A stretch of DNA of 64,000 nt from Anaerocolumna jejuensis DSM 15929 (GCF_900142215.1 NZ_FRAC01000021.1:1-64000); one strand, 5' to 3'; positions 41,994 through 51,697 are shown, counted from the stretch's first letter. Translations and numbers: made by a program. Notes: a model not told the origin generated them from the sequence alone.

Positions 41994-42135
41994 GCCCCGC
42001 AAATAACCGGACCGGATACGCAGGACAAGCTTACAGAGGTAATATCCAAACAATGCAGGGGCAGTGGGGCTATGTCGAGGCTTTTTGAATGTTACATCTG
42101 GAAGTTTATACAAGTAATCGGTTCAGTTTTTTTGT
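41994..42135. repeat. Repeat family C, copy 2
   Basis: 42075-42133 (TCGAGGCTTTTTGAATGTTA, then CATCTGGAAGTTTATACAAG) matches 6728-6786. The preceding part carries CCGGACCGG and GCAGGGGC, which copy 1 has in inverted order. The remaining gap up to the SRAP gene (42136-42394) is very AT-rich, and I see no gene in it. Confidence 0.55.
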
Positions 42136-42394
42136 GGACGATACACTAGTAGATTATTACTGTCAAGAGAGGATTATACACTATTTTAGAAATAATACCA
42201 TTAATTAAACTTTAATTAATTTTACATTTTAATAAACAAACTTACATAAAAGTTAATAATTCTGCAAATAATGCAGTTCATTCTTCTGCCACCGGAGAAA
42301 TTATAGGATTTCTCGGCTTGTCAACTATTAGTTTCTGGTATCTTATCCGAATATTTCCGTATACTATATACAATAAATGACAGGAGGATTTTCC

Positions 42395-42961
42395 ATGTGC
42401 GGCAGATATTATATAGACGATGAGACTTCAAGAGAAATCGAAAAAATTCTACAGGACATTGATAAGAAAAAACCGGACAAGAATTATAAAACCGGTGAAA
42501 TATTTCCCACGGATACCGTTCCTATTCTGGTCGCGCAAGATAACCGGATTGTGCCGGAGCTTTATACCTGGGGTTTCCCCAATTTTTATAAGAAAGGGGT
42601 TATCATAAACGCACGCTGTGAGACTGCCTTTGAAAAGAAAACCTTCCGGGAAAGCCTGGTATCCAGGCGCTGTATCATCCCTGCAAGCGGCTTTTACGAA
42701 TGGAACAAAACAAAGGAGAAATTATATTTTACCCAGCCTTCCGCTGATATTTTATATATGGCCGGTATTTATAATACCTTTAGCGGCATAAGCCGTTTTG
42801 TCATACTTACTACCAGCGCAAATGCTTCCATGGCAGATGTTCACGACCGTATGCCTTTGATTCTAAAGCCGGAACAGACAGAGACATGGCTTTCTAATTC
42901 CTCTGTCACCCAGGACATTCTCTATCAGGTTCCTGTAAGCCTGCAGAGGCGTTCTGTTTAG
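42395..42961 (+). CDS. SRAP-family protein (YedK/HMCES type)
   Basis: 188 residues from MCGRYYID (ATG 42395; AGGAGG upstream). Cys2, exposed after Met removal, forms the thiazolidine crosslink to abasic sites in single-stranded DNA. Supporting motifs: INARCETAFEKKTFRE (Asn and the RxE segment), RRCIIPASGFYEW with the conserved Glu, and DVHDRMPLIL with the active-site His. The protein protects replication forks at abasic sites. It is slightly shorter than E. coli YedK (222), as is common in Firmicutes. Monocistronic. Confidence 0.93.
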   Translation: MCGRYYIDDETSREIEKILQDIDKKKPDKNYKTGEIFPTDTVPILVAQDNRIVPELYTWGFPNFYKKGVIINARCETAFEKKTFRESLVSRRCIIPASGFYEWNKTKEKLYFTQPSADILYMAGIYNTFSGISRFVILTTSANASMADVHDRMPLILKPEQTETWLSNSSVTQDILYQVPVSLQRRSV

Positions 42962-43269
42962 ATAATTCCCCGGAACTGTATTGTGTCAGCTATTGCATTA
43001 CTTCTTCCTGGGATAATTCCCTGCTTCATTAAATCAATACCATAAACATGAACTATGTATACTATTTATGACTATTAAATAGAAATATGTGGTAATTTAT
43101 ATTTTTTAGTAGTATCATAATACAATAAAAGAATAATCAAGGATGTTAATAAACTATAATTAATTCACTCTAAAAATTGAATGTCAAGGAGTATTTAGCT
43201 CGCCTTAAAACAGATATAATCCATCTCTTTCGCTTGGGAAAAATAAGGCTTGAGCTGATTGTAAATAAT

Positions 43270-44130
43270 ATGGAACCTAACTATTTCTTTTCAAGTGAAC
43301 TGATAGAAAACGGTATTATTAGAATAACGGGCGCCGGAAATGAATTAATGTATTTGATTGCAGGAAGCAAAATGGCAGCACTCATTGATACAGGAACAGG
43401 TGCAGGTAATATAAGGGAATATGCAGAGAGCCTGACAAAGCTTCCTATTGTCGTTATATTGACTCATTCACATATTGACCATTCGGCCGGAGCTTTCTTT
43501 TTTGATGATGTTTATTTAAATGAACGTGATGCTAAATTGTTGGATTTGGAATTTAAGGAAGAAGAATGTAAACTAATGCATCAGGGAATTAAAGACTTCG
43601 TAGCCGGAGCAAATGAAGAACTTGCCATGCATTTGAATGAGACGGATATGGTCAGACCCTATCATAAGAATTTTCTGCCTCTCTCAGAAGGAGATAAATT
43701 TGATCTTGGAGGGCTGACACTTGAGATACTGGAATGCCCCGGGCATACTGCAGGAAGTGTAATGGTTCTGATTAAGGAAAAAAGAGCCATTATCTTTGGT
43801 GATTCCTGCAACCCGCTCGTATGGCTGTTCTTACCGGAATCTACCGGTGTTGCTGAATACAAAGGCTCCTTATTAAGGATAAAGGCAAGAGGGACAGAGT
43901 ATGATAAGGTATATCTCTCCCATTCACCAAAGGATGCTGCCAAGGAGATATTGGATGAAGTAATACATGTTTGTGACCTGATATTAGACGGCCAATCCGA
44001 TGAGATACCGTATTCAATCCCATTTTTTGTACCTGGTATGAATGATGGGTACATTGCAAAAAAAGTGAAGTCTGAAAATAATAATTTAAGAGAAGATGGT
44101 AAAATCGGAAATATCGTTTATAAGAAATAA
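43270..44130 (+). CDS. MBL-fold metallo-hydrolase
   Basis: 286 residues if started at ATG 43270 (MEPNYFFSSEL); the frame is open from TTG 43177 with no clear ribosome site at either place, so the start is uncertain and up to 31 residues may be added. Zinc motif THSHIDHSAGA, later His in ECPGHTAGSV, Asp in IFGDSC, and a final His in LSHSPKDA. The layout is of glyoxalase-II/lactonase-like enzymes. The substrate is unknown. It is not preceded by an operon partner, and the next gene is convergent. Confidence 0.8.
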   Translation: MEPNYFFSSELIENGIIRITGAGNELMYLIAGSKMAALIDTGTGAGNIREYAESLTKLPIVVILTHSHIDHSAGAFFFDDVYLNERDAKLLDLEFKEEECKLMHQGIKDFVAGANEELAMHLNETDMVRPYHKNFLPLSEGDKFDLGGLTLEILECPGHTAGSVMVLIKEKRAIIFGDSCNPLVWLFLPESTGVAEYKGSLLRIKARGTEYDKVYLSHSPKDAAKEILDEVIHVCDLILDGQSDEIPYSIPFFVPGMNDGYIAKKVKSENNNLREDGKIGNIVYKK

Positions 44131-44155
44131 TTATTTGTATCGAAAGAACTGCAGG

Positions 44156-45595
44156 CTAGCCTATCCATTGAAAATGTGTTGCTGCCTCGCTTGGTGTATT
44201 CCAATAAGGGACCTTTACATACGGCAAAAGATTCTCAATAGGAATATATAATTTAGGTTCCTCGCATTCAGGTCCCATTCCAAAAAACTCTGTCTGAAAA
44301 TACAAGCATATTGATTTTTCATGCAAAGCACAGAAAATACCGGTGTTCTTTTTGCTGAATACCGCATCAAGGTTATCTGAAGATTTAAGAAGCTTAAAAA
44401 GTTTGGTATCAGGCAGCTTCTTATACTTAGTTAATGCAGCTGTCGTATCATCTATCAATACGTCTGAAAAACCGTGTTCTTTGTTAATGCGTATAAGGGT
44501 GCCAATATCGATAATATCTTTTAATGTAATACGTTTTATATTTTTAACATCAATTATTGTAGTAAAATACTTTCTGTTGACACCGGAATAATTCAATTCG
44601 CTGCCATCGATTGTACCAAAAACATTATATTCAATACTGATTACTTCCGGTGTTTCAAATGTGACTTCGCCAAATAAATTAATATCAACATTAACCTTAA
44701 GAGCTTTGAGGCTATCAATAAAATCTGTCAAATTATCAGCAATAAGTTTGTTTACTTTTTGTTCTTTTACTTTATCCTGCAGGGTAACATAGCAAGGGCT
44801 TACGGAAACAACGAAACCTTCCGTATTAACAGATAATGATTTTAGTGGGGCGTCATTTTGAGTCTCTACGTCATTGTTCTCGTTAATACTAAAATCTTTA
44901 AAAGTAATCTCACCAAAATTATCCTTGGTTTGTATAGAGGAAATACCGTATTCTATGTAACCGCCATTATTATAATAATATTCTGTATAAAACCAATCGG
45001 CTTTTTCTTTATTATACTTAAAAAGATAATTGTGTTCATAACCGCCCGCCGTACCGCGGGCTCTGGTAAACTTGAACCATCCGGTGCCTGCCGTTATATT
45101 GGCAGAGCAATCATAACTGCTGAAATAATTCACATTTCTATTTTCCTCTGCAATCCTATAATCGCCATTACCTATTCCTTTTAATATCAAAGTATTTAAT
45201 TGATAGCTATGAATATCCTCAGGATCAACAGAGCCAGGTATCGAAATTGACAGCAGTACATCATCAATGCCATCCATATCTAAATCAGCAATAACACATT
45301 GGTCAACCTCGCTGCCAGAGGGAATGAACCGACTAAGTGCATTACTTTTATATAAACGATAAGATTCCTTGTCAAATCCCAATGGAATATCGGCATTGTC
45401 TACTTGTTCGCTAGCGTTTGACGTTGATACCGTAATTACGTCATCACTTTCCATTGAGAAAGCAGCTTCGACAGTTTTACTTTCATTGGTAGTTGGAATT
45501 GAGCTCCCGGCATTATCTGCTTTGGGATAACCTCCTGATGCAATAAAACATAGTATAAAAAATAAACTGAATTTTTTTAATAATATTTTATTCAT
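44156..45595 (-). CDS. Secreted protein with DUF3298-like C-terminus
   Basis: 479 residues; ATG has GAGGTGG upstream. Signal peptide ~1-25 (KKFSLFFILCFIASGG). A middle part contains VIADLDMDGIDDVLLSISIP, an FG-GAP/VCBS-like calcium-binding strand with DxDxDGxxD spacing. The second half (~270-479) alternates strands as in DUF3298/RsiV-type domains (ITLKDIIDIG, FFGMGPECEEPKLYIP, LPYV). No catalytic motif is known for such domains. It is probably lipid- or wall-associated, although no lipobox Cys is clear. Neighbours are convergent or divergent, so no context is available. Confidence 0.6.
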   Translation of the reverse strand: MNKILLKKFSLFFILCFIASGGYPKADNAGSSIPTTNESKTVEAAFSMESDDVITVSTSNASEQVDNADIPLGFDKESYRLYKSNALSRFIPSGSEVDQCVIADLDMDGIDDVLLSISIPGSVDPEDIHSYQLNTLILKGIGNGDYRIAEENRNVNYFSSYDCSANITAGTGWFKFTRARGTAGGYEHNYLFKYNKEKADWFYTEYYYNNGGYIEYGISSIQTKDNFGEITFKDFSINENNDVETQNDAPLKSLSVNTEGFVVSVSPCYVTLQDKVKEQKVNKLIADNLTDFIDSLKALKVNVDINLFGEVTFETPEVISIEYNVFGTIDGSELNYSGVNRKYFTTIIDVKNIKRITLKDIIDIGTLIRINKEHGFSDVLIDDTTAALTKYKKLPDTKLFKLLKSSDNLDAVFSKKNTGIFCALHEKSICLYFQTEFFGMGPECEEPKLYIPIENLLPYVKVPYWNTPSEAATHFQWIG

Positions 45596-45718
45596 TTATA
45601 GCACCACCTCAACAGAAAATTTAAGTAAATGGCCGCATTTCAATAGTACAGCCTTACCATGCCTGATAATTTTACCATACATAATAGCAACAATCAATGA
45701 TGAGTAAGACCAGTATGT

Positions 45719-45757
45719 AAGGGATAGTAGATTACATATGTGCTATCCCTTTTATTA
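45719..45757 (+). terminator. Orphan T-tailed hairpin on the plus strand
   Basis: AAGGGATAG pairs with CTATCCCTT and is followed by TTATT. There is no plus-strand gene just before it; see the similar hairpin at 45909-45957. Confidence 0.55.
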
Positions 45758-45908
45758 TAAGATAAAATTAAGTTATGTCTTTATTTAGGATTAATTGCTT
45801 TGGGATGCATAAATAATATTGCATTTAGGTCATTTTGCTTTTAGAAGTTTCTTTTACATAAGTTATGTCATATCTCTTTACCGCTGTCATATATTCCCTC
45901 TTTACTCC

Positions 45909-45957
45909 AGAACATGTGTTTGTTATACTTTTTATCAACGAACACATGTTCTTTTTA
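45909..45957 (+). terminator. Second orphan terminator hairpin
   Basis: AGAACATGTGTTTGTT pairs with AACGAACACATGTTCT, then TTTTTAT. Bases 45758-45908 between the two hairpins hold no reading frame but repeat TAAGTTATGTC twice. This fits a small RNA ending here. Confidence 0.55.
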
Positions 45958-46054
45958 TAAAACTGTACGATTCCCTGTAGTAATAGTCCATCCATATGGC
46001 AGGCGGGATTAGAAAAGAAAAAAGATTTGCAAATTATAAAGGAGTGACGATTGA

Positions 46055-46312
46055 ATGAATATACCTGTGGACGTGATTGCTGTATTTAATACTTTAGGAA
46101 ATATCAAACCCGCTTATATTCGCCTGGAAAATGAAGACCATTCTCTGATTACTTATCAAATTACGACCATCCATTTTTCAAAGGAAGAAAATCATACCGG
46201 TACCTCCAATATTGTTTACGTCTGCGACATCCTGGCCGGCGAAAACCAAAGGCAGATTAATATTGCCTATAATCTTCAAAGCCATAAATGGTTCCTTCAT
46301 AATCCTTCTTAA
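46055..46312 (+). CDS. Small protein of unknown function, 85 aa
   Basis: ATG 46055 with AAAGGAGTG upstream, a clear ribosome site. The product is soluble and beta-rich (VDVIAVFNTLGNIKPAYIRL; SNIVYVCDIL; RQINIAYNL ending SHKWFLHNPS). The pattern of a small five- or six-strand domain resembles conserved single-domain proteins of Clostridia, but I cannot name the family. It is convergent with the aminotransferase gene, whose stop is two bases away. Confidence 0.65.
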   Translation: MNIPVDVIAVFNTLGNIKPAYIRLENEDHSLITYQITTIHFSKEENHTGTSNIVYVCDILAGENQRQINIAYNLQSHKWFLHNPS

Positions 46313-46314
46313 GC

Positions 46315-47475
46315 TCACTTCATTTTTCTTCTGATTTCCGACAGGTTATCCAGTGCCTTTAACAGCACTTCATCGGTTTTAGCAAAATGAAAACGGATAA
46401 GATGGTTGATATCTTCCTGAAAGAAGCTGGAGCCGGGTACTGCCCCGACTCCAACCTTTCTTGCCAGGTCCTCGCAGAATTTCAAATCGCTGCTGTATCC
46501 GAATTCACTGATATCCACCAGTACATAATAGGCTCCCTGGGGTTCCGTAAGCTTCAGTCCAATGTTTTTTAATCCGCTGAGAAATACACTTCTCATGTGG
46601 GTATAATGATTCTTTAATTCCTGGTAATAGTCATCGCCAAAGCGGAGTCCGACTACCACTGCCTCCATCAATGGCGCTGCTGCTCCTACCGTAAGGAAAT
46701 CATGGACCTTTTTTACCCTGTCAATGATTTCAGGTGACGCAATTACATAGCCAAGTCTCCAGCCCGTGATGGAATATGTTTTCGATAAGGAACTGCATTC
46801 AATGGTACGTTCCCGCATTCCCGGCAAAGCAGCCAGATAAGTATGCTTATAGGGTTCATATACGATATGTTCATACACCTCATCGGTAATCACATACGCG
46901 TCATATTTGATTGCCAAATCCGCAATTATCTTTAATTCCTCCCTGGTAAAAACCTTTCCGCTGGGATTGGAGGGATTGCAAAGCACCAGTGCTTTTGCAC
47001 CTTCTTTAAATGCCGCCTCCAAAACCTCTCCATCAAACTCAAAGGCCGGAGGCTTCAGCGGAACATAAATCGGTTCCGCTCCTGAAAGAATCGTATCTGC
47101 TCCGTAATTTTCATAAAAGGGCGAGAAGACTATGACTTTATCTCCGGGATTTGTAACCGACATCATGGCGGCCATCATGGCCTCCGTACTTCCGCAGGTA
47201 ACAACGATTTCCGAATTGGGGTCCGCTTTTATTCCGGAAAAATGCTCCTGCTTTTTTGCCAGTGCTTCTCTGAAATTCTGAGCCCCCCAGGTAATTGCAT
47301 ATTGATGGGGTCCCTCTGCTGCCACCTCTGCCAGTCTGTCTGTTATTGCTTTTGGCGGAGCAAAGTCCGGAAATCCCTGGGATAAGTTAATGGCACCGTA
47401 TTCATTGGATATACGTGTCATTCTCCTGATAACGGAATCCGTAAAATTTGCTGTTCTGTTACTTAACGCTTTCAT
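46315..47475 (-). CDS. PLP-dependent aminotransferase (methionine/aromatic type)
   Basis: 386 residues, class I fold-type-I aminotransferase. NLSQGFPDF near residue 30, CNPSNPSGKVF at 166-176, DEVYEH at 199-203, SSLSKTYSITGWRLGY with PLP-Lys at 232 and substrate Arg at 240, and the C-terminal HLIRFHFAKTDE. The sequence resembles YbdL/KAT-like enzymes that transaminate methionine, phenylalanine or kynurenine with 2-oxo acids. It is the last gene of the metN-metI-dehydrogenase-metQ-oxidase operon, 96 bases after the flavin oxidase. A likely task is interconversion of 4-methylthio-2-oxobutyrate and methionine. Confidence 0.85.
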   Translation of the reverse strand: MKALSNRTANFTDSVIRRMTRISNEYGAINLSQGFPDFAPPKAITDRLAEVAAEGPHQYAITWGAQNFREALAKKQEHFSGIKADPNSEIVVTCGSTEAMMAAMMSVTNPGDKVIVFSPFYENYGADTILSGAEPIYVPLKPPAFEFDGEVLEAAFKEGAKALVLCNPSNPSGKVFTREELKIIADLAIKYDAYVITDEVYEHIVYEPYKHTYLAALPGMRERTIECSSLSKTYSITGWRLGYVIASPEIIDRVKKVHDFLTVGAAAPLMEAVVVGLRFGDDYYQELKNHYTHMRSVFLSGLKNIGLKLTEPQGAYYVLVDISEFGYSSDLKFCEDLARKVGVGAVPGSSFFQEDINHLIRFHFAKTDEVLLKALDNLSEIRRKMK

Positions 47476-47525
47476 CTAACTCCTTTCGTAAGGAGGCTGT
47501 TTCAAAATACATATAACAGACTCTT

Positions 47526-47574
47526 TATACAAGCCCCTTGTATAAAAGTAATACTTCTTCTATACAGGGGGCTA
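47526..47574 (-). terminator. Hairpin between flavin oxidase and aminotransferase
   Basis: AAGCCCCTTGTATA and TATACAGGGGGCT pair with a loop of about 16 bases. The T-run on the minus strand is weak (GTATAAAG), so it may attenuate, not fully stop, transcription into the aminotransferase. Confidence 0.45.
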
Positions 47575-48948
47575 AATATTATAGGCTTTATGGCTGTTCA
47601 AAATTCTTTTTTCATCAAATGCCCCTTTAATGCTTCTCATAAGCTCCAGATTCAAGGCATCTGTTTCCTTCAGAAAATATTCCTTCTTCGATAATCCTAT
47701 TCCATGTTCTCCGGAGGTTAGTCCTCCCAGTTTATAAGCTTTATGATAGATGGCACTCATATTTTTACTCTTTTCCGCTTCCCACTCTGCCTGTGAACGG
47801 TTCCCGCGTATGACGCAGAGATGGACATTTCCGTCCCCGGCATGACCAAAGCTTACCATTTGCATTCCGCTCTCTTTTTCCAGTTCATTGATAAACCCTA
47901 TAAACTCTGCTGTCCTGTTAATGGGTACTACAATATCAACAGGCTCCTGCTCCGAAACTGCCTCTACGGCTTTCACCAGGGCACCTCTTAATTTCCACAC
48001 ATCCTCCAGCAGTTTTTTATCCTCCAGTTTAATAAAATCAAGTGCGTTGGTTTCCAACACAACATTTTTTGCCCTCTGCACATTTGCCAGAACTTCCTCT
48101 TCCCTGCCGTCAAAGGTAAGAATAAGATATGCCTTTGCCTCCGGATAAGGAAATTGGATATGCAGGAAATCTTCGCCCAGCTTAATAACCTTTTTTTCCA
48201 CAAATTCTATTGCGGTAGGATTGGTACTTTCTTTTATGATATGGAGCACGCTCTCAATTCCGGCACCCAGGCTGTCAAAAGGAACCACCGCACTGACTGA
48301 GGTCTCGGGCTTTGGAACCAGTTTTAATATGCATTTTGTAATGACGGCAAGAGTTCCCTCGGAGCCGATAAGGAGGTTTTTGAGAGAAAGGCCGGAGCTG
48401 TCCTTGATATTCTTGCTTCCTGCCTCTATGACCTTTCCGTCCGGCAGTACGGCTTCAAGTCCCATGACATAATCCCTGGTGACCCCGTACTTGACCGCCC
48501 GCATGCCTCCTGCATTGGTGCTGATGTTACCTCCGATAGTTGCCAGCTTTTCTCCGGGATCAGGAGGATAAAATAAGCCTTTCTCCTCCACATAGGCCTG
48601 GAAATCCTGTAATATCACCCCAGGCTCTACGGTGGCGGTAAAGGTTTCAAAATCAAGTTCAAGAATATGGTTCATCAAGGTCAGATCCAGAACAATTCCT
48701 CCCTGGTCGGGTACGGTGGAACCAACCAGGTTGGTCCCCGCTCCCCTTGGAGTTACCTGAACTTCTCTGTCATAGGCCCATTTCATAATACCGCTTACCT
48801 CTTTTGTGGAGACCGGCAGGACCACCGCCAAGGCAGTTCCTTTGAGCCTGCCCAAGGTATCGCTGAGATATTTATCCTCTATCTTTTCGGTAATTACACG
48901 GTTCTTGTCTTGTATGATAAAATTAAGTTCCTGTAAAATCTCTGCCAC
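47572..48948 (-). CDS. FAD-dependent 2-hydroxyacid oxidase/dehydrogenase (GlcD type)
   Basis: 458 residues from GTG 48946-48948 (VAEILQELN); GGAGG lies six bases upstream, and the longer frame into metQ is rejected. FAD_binding_4 domain (~35-215: VTPRGAGTNLVGSTVPDQGG read as PRGAGTNL and VPDQGG; PPDPGEKLATIGGNI) and the C-terminal FAD-oxidase domain (~240-458, SFGHAGDGNVHLCVI, SGEHGIGL). The family oxidises D-lactate, glycolate or D-2-hydroxy acids to 2-oxo acids, passing electrons to a quinone or an electron-transfer flavoprotein. No etfAB lies next to it. In this operon it would handle the D-isomer of a hydroxy acid. Confidence 0.88.
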   Translation of the reverse strand: MAEILQELNFIIQDKNRVITEKIEDKYLSDTLGRLKGTALAVVLPVSTKEVSGIMKWAYDREVQVTPRGAGTNLVGSTVPDQGGIVLDLTLMNHILELDFETFTATVEPGVILQDFQAYVEEKGLFYPPDPGEKLATIGGNISTNAGGMRAVKYGVTRDYVMGLEAVLPDGKVIEAGSKNIKDSSGLSLKNLLIGSEGTLAVITKCILKLVPKPETSVSAVVPFDSLGAGIESVLHIIKESTNPTAIEFVEKKVIKLGEDFLHIQFPYPEAKAYLILTFDGREEEVLANVQRAKNVVLETNALDFIKLEDKKLLEDVWKLRGALVKAVEAVSEQEPVDIVVPINRTAEFIGFINELEKESGMQMVSFGHAGDGNVHLCVIRGNRSQAEWEAEKSKNMSAIYHKAYKLGGLTSGEHGIGLSKKEYFLKETDALNLELMRSIKGAFDEKRILNSHKAYNI

Positions 48949-48983
48949 TATATTCCTCCGCCCTTCAGAACTGACTGAATTCT

Positions 48984-49928
48984 TTATTTGGAAAGTAAAT
49001 CCTGGTCCCATCCCTCTTTGATAAAGTATCCGCCGAATTTATCATTAAATATTTTCTCTGTCTCTGCTGTTTGGAAGGCCTGAACTACTTTCTTGAAGGT
49101 ATCAACCTTGGACTGATCTTCCAGATCGGCACTTTTAGCTGCAATCAGGTTCCAGTATTTTTCTTCCGTAAGACTTGTGTCTGCAAAGATTGCATCCCCT
49201 GTCTTAAGACCGAAATCTAGGGCAAAATTACCGTTTATAATTGCTGCTGTTACATCCGGAAGTGCGGACGGAATGGTATTAGCTGCCAGTTCTTTGATTT
49301 TGATCTTTACATTGTAGGTTTCAATATCCTCCACTGTGGGGCTGAAATTGGCACTATCCTTTAAGGTTATAAGCTTTGCTGCCGCAAGAACCTTTAATGC
49401 ACGTCCGCCGTTTGTAACATCATTGGGTATTGCAACGGTATCACCGTCTTTGATATCGCCCACTGACTTCACTTTGCTGGAATAAAGATTCAAAGGGATG
49501 ATGAAGGTATATCCGATGGGTTCAATTTTATAGCCGTTATTCTGAATTTCCGTATCCAGATAAATATGATGCTGGAAAGCATTCAAATCAATTTCACCGT
49601 TTGCAAGTGCATTGTTTGGTGTCGTATAGTCGGAAAACTGCTGAATTTTAAGGTCGATGCCCTCAGAAGCAAGCTTTTCCTTGGCAGGTGCCCAAAGCTC
49701 TTCATATACGGAACCAACGACACCCAAGGTTACGGTTACATTTTCTGCGGGAGTTTCTGTTGCTGCTTCGGTAGCCGCGGCTTCGGTGGCTCCTTCAGTT
49801 GCAGCTTCAGTGGCCGCAGGTGCGTTGTCTCCCCCTGTAGCTGCTGTTTTCTTACTGCCGCATGCAGTCAGACCGGCGGCTACTATTACCAGTGAAAGGA
49901 CTAAAGCGAATGATCTTTTTAATTTCAT
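48984..49928 (-). CDS. metQ: MetQ methionine-binding lipoprotein
   Basis: 314 residues; ATG with GGAGGAG upstream. Signal peptide with lipobox LTAC (Cys near 23), an Ala/Thr/Glu-rich linker (~30-62), then the NlpA/MetQ domain: VTLGVVGSVYEELWAPAKE, LKIQQFSDYTTPNNALANGE split as QQFSDYTTPN and ANGEIDLNAFQHH, IGYTFIIPLNLYSSK, and GYFIKEGWD near the end. It delivers D/L-methionine or relatives to MetNI. Unusually, it is separated from metI by a dehydrogenase gene. It ends 35 bases before the flavin oxidase start. Confidence 0.9.
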   Translation of the reverse strand: MKLKRSFALVLSLVIVAAGLTACGSKKTAATGGDNAPAATEAATEGATEAAATEAATETPAENVTVTLGVVGSVYEELWAPAKEKLASEGIDLKIQQFSDYTTPNNALANGEIDLNAFQHHIYLDTEIQNNGYKIEPIGYTFIIPLNLYSSKVKSVGDIKDGDTVAIPNDVTNGGRALKVLAAAKLITLKDSANFSPTVEDIETYNVKIKIKELAANTIPSALPDVTAAIINGNFALDFGLKTGDAIFADTSLTEEKYWNLIAAKSADLEDQSKVDTFKKVVQAFQTAETEKIFNDKFGGYFIKEGWDQDLLSK

Positions 49929-50031
49929 AAATTCTCCTCCAAACTCTTTTTGTTTTATAATGAATATTCAGCCATGGATATTACCGAATAATTCAGGCAA
50001 TGGATATGTTTTTCTGATATGCTTCCTTCTA

Positions 50032-50991
50032 TCACAAGGATAATGCCAGCTCATAATTTTCCTTCATCGTTTTACAGGAAGCGTCAAACTGGCTTTTTTC
50101 TTCTTTCATAAGGTGTAATTCAATAATTTCCTCCACCCCGTTAATGCCAAGGACGGCCGGGACACTGGCATATATATCCTGCTGCCCGTACTCGCCGTTT
50201 AACAGTACGGAAACCGGCAGAATCTTCTTTTCATCTCCCAGTATGGCTCTTGACACCTCCGCTATTGCTGCTCCGATTCCAAATTCCGTCGAGCCCTTTC
50301 CACCCAGGATGTGCCAGCCTCCTGCCTTTCCTTCTGCGGCAATGGCAGGCAGGTCAAGTTTCCCGTATTTCTCCGGCCTTTCAGATATCAATTCATAAAT
50401 AGGCTTTCCGGCAATGGTAACCGTGGACCAGGGAACCATCTGGCTCTCTCCGTGCTCTCCCAGTGCATAGGCATATACCGATTTCTGATCTATATTAACT
50501 GCATCCGAGACCGCCCTGCGCAGTCTTGCCGAATCCAACGTCGTACTTGTGGAAATAATCCTCCGGGGCGGATAATCTAATTCATGCTGTATATAGTGGG
50601 CTACCACATCGGCCGGATTGGATATGCTTACAATGATTCCATTGAATCCGGATTTCTTTATTTCCTTTACCACCTCTTTTATTATGGTAATTGTCTGCTT
50701 CAAAGTGTCCATTCTGGTCTGTCCCTTGCTCATATCGGGCAGCGGTCCGGCAGCCACAATCAATAAATCCGCATCGGCTGCATCGGAATAATCCCCTGCC
50801 TTTACCGAAACATGCCTCTGTAAATACAGGGTTGAATCATAGATGTCAAGTGCCTGTGCTTCTGCCTTTTTTACATCTGTGTCAATGTATACGATTTCAT
50901 CTACAATCCCCTGTGAGGCCAAGGCATATCCCGCATGAGAACCTACGTGTCCGGCTCCGATTATAATTACTTTTCTGGTTTTAAGGCTCAT
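50032..50991 (-). CDS. L-lactate/hydroxyisocaproate-type dehydrogenase
   Basis: 319 residues; ATG with GGAGGG upstream. NAD-binding GAGHVGS (12-18), active-site Asp153 and Arg156 in TTLDSARLRR, and catalytic His180 in GEHGES identify the L-LDH/MDH superfamily. The substrate loop AGPLPDMSKGQTRMDTL (81-97) is two residues longer than in lactate dehydrogenase. It also lacks the usual Gln102, pointing to a bulkier substrate, as in L-2-hydroxyisocaproate dehydrogenases. The gene lies inside the metNIQ operon, between metI and metQ, so a 2-hydroxy-4-methylthiobutyrate/keto-methionine role is plausible. A plain LDH used for fermentation cannot be excluded. Confidence 0.85.
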   Translation of the reverse strand: MSLKTRKVIIIGAGHVGSHAGYALASQGIVDEIVYIDTDVKKAEAQALDIYDSTLYLQRHVSVKAGDYSDAADADLLIVAAGPLPDMSKGQTRMDTLKQTITIIKEVVKEIKKSGFNGIIVSISNPADVVAHYIQHELDYPPRRIISTSTTLDSARLRRAVSDAVNIDQKSVYAYALGEHGESQMVPWSTVTIAGKPIYELISERPEKYGKLDLPAIAAEGKAGGWHILGGKGSTEFGIGAAIAEVSRAILGDEKKILPVSVLLNGEYGQQDIYASVPAVLGINGVEEIIELHLMKEEKSQFDASCKTMKENYELALSL

Positions 50992-51016
50992 CTGATAACC
51001 CTCCTTCTGTCGTTCT

Positions 51017-51697
51017 CTAATGAGTATTTTTTCTAGCTATATAATTACCGGCCAGCTGAATAACACTGACCATAATTACCAGTACGATTATGGTTGCATA
51101 GGTAACATCCGTCTGGTTTCTGTCATGGCCATAGCGGACGGCAAAATCTCCAAGGCCCCCTGCTCCTACCACACCTGCCATGGCAGTAAGTCCTATCAGG
51201 CTTATGGTTGTGATGGATACTGCTCTTGAGATCTGAGGGATGCTTTCTTTCAGATAGACATTTACGATAATCTCGAATTTACTGTTTCCGATGGACTGGG
51301 CCGCTTCCACCAAGCCCGGTGAAACCTCGGATAAGGCGCTTTCCATCTGCCTGGAGAAAAAGGGTACGGTTCCAAAGATTAAGGGTACAATAGCACCTTT
51401 TACTCCTATGGCAGAGCCCATAATTATTCTTGTAAGCGGCATAACACCTGTAAGGAGTATGATAAAAGGAATGGAGCGGAATAAATTGATCAATTTATCC
51501 CAAAGCTGGAACACCGCTTTATTTTCCATCAACCCGCCATCCCTGGTCACTACTAACAGAATCCCTAACACAACACCGATAATAAGTGCAATTACACCGG
51601 ACCAAGCTACCATCACGATGGTCTGCCTGATACTTAAATAGAAATCCGGAAGCTTTGACATTACATTTGGAAAATATTGATTAAGAATTTCTTGCAT
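51017..51697 (-). CDS. metI: MetI methionine ABC transporter permease
   Basis: 226 residues with five membrane helices and the binding-protein-dependent permease motif EVSPGLVEAAQSIGNSKFEI (EAA loop). Its ATG lies inside the end of metN (17-base overlap) with GGAGG upstream, so the two are coupled. The LDH-like gene follows after 25 bases. Confidence 0.92.
   Translation of the reverse strand: MQEILNQYFPNVMSKLPDFYLSIRQTIVMVAWSGVIALIIGVVLGILLVVTRDGGLMENKAVFQLWDKLINLFRSIPFIILLTGVMPLTRIIMGSAIGVKGAIVPLIFGTVPFFSRQMESALSEVSPGLVEAAQSIGNSKFEIIVNVYLKESIPQISRAVSITTISLIGLTAMAGVVGAGGLGDFAVRYGHDRNQTDVTYATIIVLVIMVSVIQLAGNYIARKNTH

Noticed and set aside
41877..42113. 78-residue minus-strand frame before the MBOAT gene
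   Set aside because: It overlaps repeat family C, has no ribosome site and no protein-like pattern.
48949..49011. Longer flavin oxidase start inside metQ
   Set aside because: The GTG at 48948 has GGAGG at the right distance and matches the normal family start; the longer start lacks a ribosome site.
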